A stretch of DNA of 46,887 nucleotides from Firmicutes bacterium HGW-Firmicutes-4. GTDB lineage: Bacteria; Bacillota; Clostridia; Eubacteriales; Eubacteriaceae. The translations under genes were made by a program, and so were the position numbers. Shown here piece by piece: positions 9,074-15,541 of this stretch; the stretch's first letter is position 1; the number at the start of each line of letters is the position of its first letter. The notes below the pieces were generated by a model. The model did no database searches, was not told the DNA's origin, and saw only the letters and a program-made list of their open reading frames with translations. The stretch lies in contig PGZR01000011.1 of assembly GCA_002841405.1 (NCBI GenBank), forward strand, positions 1 to 46,887. Reading direction: 5' to 3'.

Positions 9074-9147
9074 CCGCTATTACCGATAACCCCGCGACTG
9101 TAAGCTCATAATTTTAGCGATCCTGAATTTTATTACAAACGTTACCT

Positions 9148-9197
9148 CAAAAAATCCTTCCCGCGCAGCTTTTTGGCAGCCACGGGAAGGATTTTTA
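9148..9197. terminator. Rho-independent terminator, probably bidirectional
   Basis: AAATCCTTCCCG pairs with CGGGAAGGATTT around a 19-base loop, with A-run before and T-run after. It lies between the convergent Nim-like and DUF3021 genes and can serve both. Confidence 0.75.
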
Positions 9198-9236
9198 TGT
9201 TACAAGATCGAAATATTTGCCGGGATTGCGGTCATC

Positions 9237-9674
9237 CTAAAGCCCATCACGCGAGGCTGGCTGGTTTTTGACCAGCGCATTGAGTTCAGCCGCCTTTTTT
9301 TTGGCATCGACGGTGGCATAGAGATAGAAGGCAATGGTGTGCAGGATTAGTGAAAGCAGCAGCATGCCGGGAATCCACGGGGCAATAAAAGTAAACATCT
9401 CCGCTGAGAACAGCCACACGGCGGTTAAGCCGCCGGCAATGTTTAAAAAAGAAGTGATCAGAATATTGGTGATTGGTTTAAAGGTCAGGTAGTTCCATAA
9501 ACCGCTGTAAATGACCCCGAATAACAGGGCAATAATCGTGGCAATGCCGATTAAGTTCCACAGATAGGTCAAGGCGATGGCTTGACCGTTGAAGAAAATA
9601 CTCAGCAGCAGGGTGATCCAGACCGTGGTTACGGCGAATACTTGAAAGAACGATTGTTTTAAATCTTTGATCAT
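9237..9674 (-). CDS. DUF3021-family membrane protein
   Basis: This 145-residue protein has four membrane segments (VFAVTTVWITLLLSIFF, IGIATIIALLFGVIYSGLW, ILITSFLNIAGGLTAVWLF and MLLLSLILHTIAFYLYA) and a charged C-terminal tail. DUF3021 proteins are regularly encoded directly after a LytTR DNA-binding protein, as here. The ATG at 9674 overlaps the TGA of the LytTR gene by four bases (ATGA), and its ribosome binding site AGGAGGG lies inside that gene, so the two are translationally coupled. It probably restrains or senses for the LytTR partner. The family is clear; the signal is unknown. Confidence 0.8.
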   Translation of the reverse strand: MIKDLKQSFFQVFAVTTVWITLLLSIFFNGQAIALTYLWNLIGIATIIALLFGVIYSGLWNYLTFKPITNILITSFLNIAGGLTAVWLFSAEMFTFIAPWIPGMLLLSLILHTIAFYLYATVDAKKKAAELNALVKNQPASRDGL

Positions 9675-10117
9675 GAGAGAGCCCTCCTAAAATTTTTAAT
9701 GTAATGGCGACTGATAAAATACGTGGAACCGTCAGTTAAGGTTAGTTCAATTCTGGCATTGGTGGTGGGTGCAAAGTGGTTGACGGCTTTGATATTGATG
9801 AGCGTTTGGTTGTTGATCCGAATAAAGCCATCGTTAATGAAATCGGCCTCGGCATATTTTAGCCGTTTGGGGTATAAATACAGCGCCCCGGTATCAAGTC
9901 GCAAATTGCACATCCGGTCTTCTGATTCAACTATCAGGACGGCCCGAAGCGGCACCTGGACATTGCGGTTATTGATGGAATTAATAGCTGTGATGCTTTT
10001 TTGCTGCAGGGCCAGGGCCGTCTCAAGCTGTTGTTTTAGCCCCTGCTCCTGGGGATGGGTAAAAATCATCGCCGTTTCGGCGGCAATTTTGGGATCGGTT
10101 TTAAAAATCAGTTTCAT
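9671..10117 (-). CDS. LytTR-domain transcriptional regulator
   Basis: From ATG 10117 the protein has 148 residues. An N-terminal strand-helix region (KLIFKTDPKIAAETAMIFTHPQEQGL) precedes a LytTR DNA-binding domain (about residues 50-148: VPLRAVLIVESEDRMCNLRL, then IRINNQTLINIKAVNHF and the closing YFISRHYIKNFRRAL). It lacks a receiver domain, which is usual for the LytTR-DUF3021 pair. GGAGGGAAACGC precedes this ATG; the frame is open further upstream to 10288 without ribosome binding site support. Members of this type often regulate their own operon. Targets are unknown. Confidence 0.85.
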   Translation of the reverse strand: MKLIFKTDPKIAAETAMIFTHPQEQGLKQQLETALALQQKSITAINSINNRNVQVPLRAVLIVESEDRMCNLRLDTGALYLYPKRLKYAEADFINDGFIRINNQTLINIKAVNHFAPTTNARIELTLTDGSTYFISRHYIKNFRRALS

Positions 10118-10254
10118 GCGTTTCCCTCCTTCTGGTTCTATAGTAAAGCATTTTTTTATTAAGAACCAGTTTTTTTCGTTGTGATGCAAAATTGCGACAG
10201 TTACTTGCAAAAACTCCGGGTCTTGGCGGTATTTTGCGGAGCCAAGGGGCCTGG

Positions 10255-10298
10255 CAAAAAATAACAGGTGATATGAGAAACGCCCCATATCACCTGTT
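10255..10298 (-). terminator. Terminator of the cysteine synthase gene
   Basis: AACAGGTGATATG (10263-10275) pairs with CATATCACCTGTT (10286-10298). On the minus strand the stem is followed by a T-run, directly behind the cysteine synthase stop at 10308. Confidence 0.8.
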
Positions 10299-10307
10299 GC
10301 CTAAAAC

Positions 10308-11213
10308 TTACAGTTTGAATAAATCGGTACTGAGATATTTCTCGCCCCGGTCGGGGAAGATTACCACAATCACCCCGGTGTCAATTTGTTTAGCCACTTC
10401 GGTGGCGGCATACATCGCCGCGCCACTGCTCATGCCGACAAAAATTCCTTCCTGCTTGACAATTTGACGGGCAAAATCAAAGGCGATCTCCGATTCCACC
10501 ATGATATGTAAATCAATGGCATCGGGTTGGTAGAGAGCCGGCACAATGGCTTCCTCCATGTTTTTGAGGCCCTGGATGTAATGACCGAGGACCGGCTGGG
10601 CTTCGACGATTTTAACGTCGGGATTGTGATCACGGAGGCCCATGCCCACCCCCATAATGGTGCCGGAGGTTCCCAAAGAGGAAACAAAGTGGGTCACCTG
10701 GCCCTGGGTTTGGGCCCAGATTTCCTCGGCGGTGGTGGCATAGTGGGCCAGCTTATTATAGTGATTGCTGAATTGATCGGGATTAAAATAACGCTCCGGA
10801 TATTCGGAAATCAGTTGCCGGACCTTGCGTATGGCCCCATCGGTGCCTTCGGTGGGGGAGGTCAGGGTAACGGTGGCACCAAAGGCCTGAATCATCTTCC
10901 GGCGTTCGATCGAGACGGCTTCGCTCATGACGATTTCCAACTGATAGCCTTTCACGGCGGCGATCATCGCCAGCCCAATCCCGGTGTTGCCGCTGGTTGG
11001 TTCGATAATGATCTTGTCTTTGGTTAAAACACCTTCAGCCTCAGCCTGTTCGATCATTTTCAGGGCAATCCGGTCTTTAATACTGCCGGTGGGGTTGACC
11101 CCTTCAAACTTGGCCAGGATTTCGACATTGGGGTTGGGATTTAAATGATTAATCCGAACCAGCGGGGTATGACCGATGGTTTCTAAAATATTATTATAAA
11201 TAAGTTTCTGCAA
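10308..11213 (-). CDS. cysK: Cysteine synthase (O-acetylserine sulfhydrylase)
   Basis: This 301-residue PLP enzyme makes L-cysteine from O-acetylserine and sulfide in the cytoplasm. Visible motifs are NNILETIGHTPLVR at the start, the PLP lysine Lys46 in NPTGSIKDR, the substrate-binding TSGNTG loop, the phosphate-binding SSLGTSGTIMGVG and the C-terminal GMSSGAA. The normal family length and start are obtained from TTG 11213 (AAAGGA eight bases upstream), which gives MQKLIYNNI; upstream in-frame codons extend to 11384 but look non-coding. It is monocistronic with its own terminator. No cysE lies beside it. Confidence 0.92.
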   Translation of the reverse strand: MQKLIYNNILETIGHTPLVRINHLNPNPNVEILAKFEGVNPTGSIKDRIALKMIEQAEAEGVLTKDKIIIEPTSGNTGIGLAMIAAVKGYQLEIVMSEAVSIERRKMIQAFGATVTLTSPTEGTDGAIRKVRQLISEYPERYFNPDQFSNHYNKLAHYATTAEEIWAQTQGQVTHFVSSLGTSGTIMGVGMGLRDHNPDVKIVEAQPVLGHYIQGLKNMEEAIVPALYQPDAIDLHIMVESEIAFDFARQIVKQEGIFVGMSSGAAMYAATEVAKQIDTGVIVVIFPDRGEKYLSTDLFKL

Positions 11214-11394
11214 TTGCGTTGTCCTTTCTGTGATAGTATCAGTGCATCGTTTTATTATAGTATAAAAATAAGAAGAAAAACAATCATTTAATAAAGGATC
11301 AGCCAGAAAGTTGGAATTAAGAATAACTGACGTCAGAAATCGCAATGCCAACACCAAATATTTGAATTTATTAGCCCCTACCATCGGAAGGTGA

Positions 11395-11423
11395 TTGGTA
11401 ATTTGCCAAAAAGATGATACAAT
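11395..11423 (+). promoter_or_regulatory. Sigma-A-type promoter for the diguanylate cyclase gene
   Basis: TTGGTA (11395-11400) and TACAAT (11418-11423) are separated by 17 bases and lie about 75 bases before the start codon at 11499. Confidence 0.55.
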
Positions 11424-11498
11424 AAAGCAAACGAGGAAACACGAGCATTATTATAGACGGCACAAACTCCCCCTCATCCGAATCCCAAGGAGAAGATT

Positions 11499-12524
11499 AT
11501 GACGACGATCATTCAAGATGGAACCCATCCTTTTCAACAGCACTTCGATCAATACATCAACGACTATCTCACCGAACGCGACCTAGCCAAAACAGCAAGC
11601 TTGTTAGCGGAGTCATTTTGTGGCTTTGGAACCGGTTTGGCAGAAAGATGCTACAGCCGCGATGAAGCCTTAGCGCTCTATGCCCAGGACATTGAATCGG
11701 CCCCTAATCCGATCCAGACCCACTTTCATAAAAAGAAATTTCAATTGATCAATCCGGATCATGCCCTGGTGGTAGCGGAACTGGATATGGAAACGGTGAT
11801 TCTGGAGCAACAGGTTAAGTTTAATAATTTGCGCTTGCTGATGGTCATGCACCGGGTCGCAACGAAGGTGGAAATTGTTGGCATGCACCTTTCGTTTCCC
11901 ACCGACGTTCATCAAGATGATGAGTCCTTTCCCCTGAAAGAGCTGGAAGAGCGGGCCCATCTGCTTCGGAAAATGGTGGATCAGCGGACTAAGAGTATGA
12001 AACAGGCCTATGATGAACTCACCGATTTAATTAATCGGGATCGCCTGACCCAACTGGCTTCCCGGCATTGTTTTGAAGAAGCATTGAACAATGAGCAGCT
12101 GCGCTATCAAAACTTCAACCGCGATTATGCCCTGATGTTAATGGATATTGACGATTTTAAAACCATCAATGACCGCTACGGCCATCTGATCGGGGATGAA
12201 ATTTTAAAAGCGGTGGCCCTGACAATTCGCAAGATCGCCCGGAAAACCGATATCGTGGCCCGCTGGGGTGGTGACGAGTTTGTCATCCTGATGCCGGAAA
12301 CGCAATTACAGGCGGCCCTGGAGATTGGCGAAGCGATCCGTCAGGCCGTGCATAAGGGGAACTATCTGGTGGCCGCGGAAATTACCTTAAGCATTGGCGT
12401 TTCCGGCAGCCAGGCCGACTGTGAAGCCCAGGCTTTGTTTAAAATCGTTGACGATGCCATGTTTAGCGCCAAGAAAACTGGCAAGAATCAAATTGTTAGT
12501 GTGAAAAACCAGCGCCGTCAGTAA
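11499..12524 (+). CDS. Cytoplasmic diguanylate cyclase with an NTF2/SnoaL-like sensory domain
   Basis: This 341-residue protein has no membrane segments. Residues 10-130 look like an NTF2/SnoaL-like cone domain (FDQYINDYLTERDLAKTASLL...VEIVGMHLSFP), followed by a coiled linker (LKELEERAHLLRKMVDQRTKSM) and a GGDEF domain. GGDEF is intact at residues 257-261, and RKTD stands five residues before it, the usual inhibitory site. It should make c-di-GMP from two GTP. The N-terminal fold suggests binding of a small molecule. ATG 11499 follows AAGGAGAAG. It is monocistronic. Confidence 0.87.
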   Translation: MTTIIQDGTHPFQQHFDQYINDYLTERDLAKTASLLAESFCGFGTGLAERCYSRDEALALYAQDIESAPNPIQTHFHKKKFQLINPDHALVVAELDMETVILEQQVKFNNLRLLMVMHRVATKVEIVGMHLSFPTDVHQDDESFPLKELEERAHLLRKMVDQRTKSMKQAYDELTDLINRDRLTQLASRHCFEEALNNEQLRYQNFNRDYALMLMDIDDFKTINDRYGHLIGDEILKAVALTIRKIARKTDIVARWGGDEFVILMPETQLQAALEIGEAIRQAVHKGNYLVAAEITLSIGVSGSQADCEAQALFKIVDDAMFSAKKTGKNQIVSVKNQRRQ

Positions 12525-12666
12525 AAAGCACCCGCCAAAAGTTTTATGGGCGGTCTTCAACTGATGCAAAGGTTAAAATTTAGCGCCATATTAGCGCGTA
12601 ATCAGAAATATTGATTGCGGTTAACGGGGCCGGCGCTTTGGTGCACCAAGGCGACACTTAAAAAAT

Positions 12667-12735
12667 GTTATCCAATATGACAACATAATGCCGGATCGGG
12701 AATTAGCAAGAGTGCGAAAATATAAAGCGGACTAA
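12667..12735 (+). pseudogene. C-terminal trace of a HigB/RelE-type toxin
   Basis: One frame reads VIQYDNIMPDRELARVRKYKAD to TAA 12733-12735. The segment MPDRELARVRKYKAD resembles the C-terminal pattern of HigB/RelE toxins (T/M-P-x-x-E-I-x-x-A-x-x-x-x-x-D-Y). No earlier part of a toxin is readable upstream. It lies directly before an antitoxin-like ORF, in the order toxin-antitoxin typical of higBA. Confidence 0.35.
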
Positions 12736-12751
12736 GAAAGCAAGTATAGAA

Positions 12752-12901
12752 ATGAGTAAACCCGGAGTAAAATTTGAAAAAATCACCGAACAATTGATGA
12801 TGAATGAAGAATTCAGAAACGAATATGAAAAGTTAAAACCACGCTATGAAGCGATCTCTCAGTTTATTGAGGCCCGCAACGTTCCCGGGTCAACCCGTTA
12901 G
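12752..12901 (+). pseudogene. Truncated HigA-like (XRE) antitoxin N-terminus
   Basis: ATG 12752 to TAG 12899-12901 encodes 49 residues. MMNEEFRNEYEKLKPRYEAISQFIEARN strongly resembles the dimerisation helix at the start of HigA-like antitoxins (DPEFRKEYEALEPEYEI-type, then the XRE helix-turn-helix). Here the frame ends exactly where the helix-turn-helix should begin. It is a decayed antitoxin, or a free N-terminal domain if still expressed. No good ribosome binding site is seen. Confidence 0.5.
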
Positions 12902-13111
12902 GCAAGGGTTTGTGGTGGAATCCAGATAATGACGCAGGCAGTTCAGACAGGCGAATGGCAGTGTTTCGGGCTGCATCAGCGCCGCCGCAACCGCCTCGGG
13001 CTGTTGGGACAAAGCAAATAAAGGGCAGAGTTCAACCGCATCGACCTCTGACCAGAGGTTTTTAAAAAAAGTCATGCAGCGTTGATGGTGGTGTTGCATT
13101 GGGTTTTTCAT
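12890..13111 (-). CDS. Small cysteine-containing protein of unknown function
   Basis: From ATG 13111 the minus strand encodes 73 residues with GAAGG upstream. The sequence is rich in His, Cys and short helices: QHHHQRCMTFFKNLWSEVDAVELCPLFALSQQPEAV, then a CLNC motif near the end. The two Cys pairs and histidines could bind a metal. It is not recognised as a known family, and its 3' end overlaps the antitoxin remnant by 12 bases. It could also be a fortuitous frame. Confidence 0.35.
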   Translation of the reverse strand: MKNPMQHHHQRCMTFFKNLWSEVDAVELCPLFALSQQPEAVAAALMQPETLPFACLNCLRHYLDSTTNPCLTG

Positions 13112-13511
13112 GTTCAGTTTTACCTTCAAAGAATTTTCAGCACTTAGAAACGTGGCGACTGTCGAAAACAAAAACGTGGTTATGCCAAAACGTTTTGCCG
13201 CTGCTGTAAGGCCGCCGTTTAGGTGCTCAAGTGGTTGGTTAACCGTGAGATTATATGATGTTTATATTAAAATGCTGGAATCTCAGCGTCGTTTTATAGT
13301 GAGATTGTTGCTATATCATTATAAGCGAATCTAATCTATGGGGATATTATTATTCATGACACAATTATTTGTTTTCATGACATCCGGCGCCCTCGGTTTT
13401 TTTCGGAACCAGTGAGGTAGCAGTGAATCATTTTGTCAAAGCAAATGATAAAACTGCTCAAAAATAGCAGCAACACACAGCGGTCGATTCAATCCGGCCC
13501 CGTGGGGTCGT
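13112..13511. other. Gene-poor intergenic stretch
   Basis: About 400 bases without a convincing gene. A plus-strand frame (13110-13334) has neither ribosome binding site nor plausible composition. The stretch is AT-rich near 13250-13340 with inverted TATATGAT/ATCATATA-like pieces that may hold promoters. Confidence 0.4.
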
Positions 13512-13540
13512 GTTCAAGCTGATTTGAACCGGCTTTTTTT
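13512..13540 (+). terminator. Small hairpin with T-run
   Basis: GTTCAA and TTGAAC pair around GCTGAT, followed by CCGGCTTTTTTT. It could end a leftward-region transcript or act in the leader of the NYN gene. Confidence 0.45.
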
Positions 13541-13662
13541 AGATATAGTATGATTATCTTTCAAAAATGTCTCTGGCAGCTTGTAGCCTGATCGGTCATG
13601 CGAAATGCTAGGCTTGTGTCAGGACCGCGTCACAAAACTAAAAAAATCGAGGGAGGAAACTT

Positions 13663-14613
13663 TTGAACGAGAAAAATATCGCACTGCTGATTGACGTCGA
13701 CAATGTCAGTGCAAAATATGTAAAAAGCATATTTGATGAACTAAACGCTTTTGGAACTGTATCCATCAGAAGGATTTATGGTAACTGGAAAAGAACTTAT
13801 GGCTGGGATGAAGAGATATTACTGGAATATTCAATCCAGCCGATTCAGCAATTCGATTATACCAAGGGAAAAAATGCCACCGATATGGCGATGGTGATTG
13901 ATGCCATGGACATGCTCTACTCGCATAACATTGATGTGTTTTGCATTGTCACCAGCGACAGTGATTTTACCAAACTGGCCATGCGCTTAAGAGAATCGCA
14001 AGCCTATGTCATTGGCATGGGGGAATCAAAGACACCGCTGGCGCTGACCAAAGCCTGCAATAAATTTGTCCATCTTGATTTGATCGCAGCTGACGAACCG
14101 AAAATTGAAGCGCTTGTTGAAAATCGCCACCATCCTAAAATTCAGGAGATTGCCGAATCAAATGTTACCCCCATCAGTCAAATTCAGGAATCAATTCTGG
14201 ACATGATTGCCGAAGCCGATTATGTCTCACTGGGACAGGTGGGTTCTTCACTGGGCAAATTATATACGGACTTTGATGTCCGGAACTATGGCTATACCAA
14301 ACTTAACGTCTTTATTCGGGAAGAATTTTCGAAAGTATACATCGATGAAAAGGATGGTACGGTCTATGTAAAAATGAAAAATGATGTGGATTTTATAACC
14401 GTTAAAAACGAAATAATCGAGATGATCACTCGCAGTGGCGGTGTTGTTGAAAACCTGTCCAAAATCCATGATGCCTTGAAAACAATGCATCACCATTTTA
14501 ACATCCAGGATTATGGATTCAGCCGCTTTTCCAGCTTTTTGAGAAGTATTGATGAAATTGCCGTGGATGGCAATAAAGTCAAACTAAGAACGAAAAATAA
14601 AAGACGAATCTAG
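13663..14613 (+). CDS. NYN-domain ribonuclease-like protein with OST-HTH/LOTUS domains
   Basis: This 316-residue protein starts with a NYN (PIN-like) nuclease domain of the LabA/limkain type: Asp11, Asp13 and Asn14 in LLIDVDNVSAK, Asp74 in KNATDMAMVIDAMD and Asp99/Asp101 in IVTSDSDFTKLA form the expected acidic metal site. Two winged OST-HTH/LOTUS-like domains follow (about residues 165-235 and 245-315), each with the signature NYGYTKLNVFIRE or DYGFSRFSSFLRS. It is probably an RNA-binding, perhaps RNA-cleaving, cytoplasmic protein. The start is TTG 13663 with GGGAGGAAAC upstream. Confidence 0.88.
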   Translation: MNEKNIALLIDVDNVSAKYVKSIFDELNAFGTVSIRRIYGNWKRTYGWDEEILLEYSIQPIQQFDYTKGKNATDMAMVIDAMDMLYSHNIDVFCIVTSDSDFTKLAMRLRESQAYVIGMGESKTPLALTKACNKFVHLDLIAADEPKIEALVENRHHPKIQEIAESNVTPISQIQESILDMIAEADYVSLGQVGSSLGKLYTDFDVRNYGYTKLNVFIREEFSKVYIDEKDGTVYVKMKNDVDFITVKNEIIEMITRSGGVVENLSKIHDALKTMHHHFNIQDYGFSRFSSFLRSIDEIAVDGNKVKLRTKNKRRI

Positions 14614-14662
14614 CACCGGTTGACGGTACCAGTCCAACTTAAAGAAATGATTGGAGATAAAA

Positions 14663-14938
14663 ATGTATAAAATTAGTGACTTAACGGTAGCAGATTATCT
14701 GGCAAAAATGGCAGTTTGTGATTTTCCGGGACCGGCGGCTGGCAGTGCGGCGGGCATTCATCAGCGCGCCTTGCCACTGTTTGAAGCGCTGGGTGATCCG
14801 GCGACGCTGGAATACGAAATCAGACACCAGCAGATTATTGCTCAATTTGGTCGCTATCCCCATCGGAATGAAGCCCTGAAGCGGGTATCCAGCCCCGCCG
14901 AAATTGAATTTCTGAAACAGCCGGGCAGCAGTTTTTAA
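14663..14938 (+). pseudogene. Chimeric ORF: FchA-like N-terminus joined to DUF924 C-terminus
   Basis: The 91-residue frame is open and has a ribosome binding site (GGAGAT) before ATG 14663. Residues 1-31 (KISDLTVADYLAKMAVCDFPGPAAGSAAG) match the start of methenyl-tetrahydrofolate cyclohydrolase/FchA (KISELTxxEFLxxLAS..PTPGGGSAAA). From about residue 33 it changes to the C-terminal part of DUF924 proteins (ALPLFEALGDP...IIAQFGRYPHRNEALKRVSSPAEIEFLKQPGSSF). Both partners are normally about 180-210 residues, so each is reduced to one end. The in-frame junction points to a deletion between two neighbouring genes. A working enzyme is unlikely. Confidence 0.6.
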
Positions 14939-15063
14939 AAACGAACAGGGCCCCAACAATACTTTCTCAGCCAATTACTGCTTAAAAGATTATTATCGGG
15001 TATCATTATAAGGAAGGTCTTAGAAATAAGGCCATAAAATTTTCAAAAAGGATGATTAAGAAG

Positions 15064-15396
15064 ATGATGACAAAAAGAATTAATGTTGCGCTTTTAGCAG
15101 GTGCTGTTTTAGGGGTATTTTGTATTGTTGGCGCATTGGTAAGATCCGGCTTTCAAGTTGAATACTATCTGCTGTTTTCGCTGTGGTACAACCGGCTGCT
15201 GATGGGCTTGGTAATCGGACTGCCCTGGCCCCGGCTCGGAATGCCGAAGCTGCTGGCCCGGGGCGCCGTTCTTGGGCTGATCGTCTCCTTTGCCTTTTAC
15301 AGCGCGACTGGTTTTTCCGATGTGGTCAGTTTTTTGGCAGGGATCGTTTATGGGGTCATCATTGAGTACCTCGCCGACAGAACGGAGCGTGTTTAA
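15064..15396 (+). CDS. Small four-helix membrane protein, function unknown
   Basis: From ATG 15064 the protein has 110 residues with hydrophobic segments VALLAGAVLGVFCIVGALV, YYLLFSLWYNRLLMGLVIGL, GAVLGLIVSFAFYSATGF and FLAGIVYGVIIEYLA. The earlier in-frame ATG at 15052 touches the AAAAGG ribosome binding site and is therefore unlikely. It is an inner-membrane protein of no family I recognise. It is followed by a separate promoter for the AFOR gene, so it is probably not in that operon. Confidence 0.6.
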   Translation: MMTKRINVALLAGAVLGVFCIVGALVRSGFQVEYYLLFSLWYNRLLMGLVIGLPWPRLGMPKLLARGAVLGLIVSFAFYSATGFSDVVSFLAGIVYGVIIEYLADRTERV

Positions 15397-15422
15397 ATTT
15401 TAGTCGCACTCAATTTAGTATA

Positions 15423-15451
15423 TTGATTAAAATTTCCTAAAGTGATATGAT
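15423..15451 (+). promoter_or_regulatory. Promoter of the AFOR gene
   Basis: TTGATT (15423-15428) and TATGAT (15446-15451) are spaced by 17 bases, about 90 bases before ATG 15542. Confidence 0.6.
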
Positions 15452-15479
15452 AACGTTGTCAGATTCCAGATCAGGAACA

Positions 15480-15514
15480 GAATAAGAAATGATGTGGTTG
15501 ATCATTTCTTATTC
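15480..15514 (+). promoter_or_regulatory. Perfect 14-bp hairpin in the AFOR leader
   Basis: GAATAAGAAATGAT (15480-15493) and ATCATTTCTTATTC (15501-15514) are exact inverted repeats with loop GTGGTTG. They lie between the inferred transcription start (about 15458) and the ribosome binding site AGGAGGT (15529-15535). The hairpin could be an operator, an attenuator or an mRNA stabiliser. The stem is AT-rich and followed by AATTTTATCTTA, a weak terminator tail. Confidence 0.6.
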
Positions 15515-15541
15515 AATTTTATCTTACTAGGAGGTAGTGAA

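Noticed and set aside
9197..9271. Twenty-four-codon plus-strand ORF with CRDCGHPKAHH, zinc-ribbon-like
   Set aside because: It begins inside a terminator T-run, has no ribosome binding site and overlaps the DUF3021 gene end.
13110..13334. Seventy-four-codon plus-strand ORF
   Set aside because: No ribosome binding site, unnatural composition, and antisense overlap with the promoter region of the small minus-strand gene.
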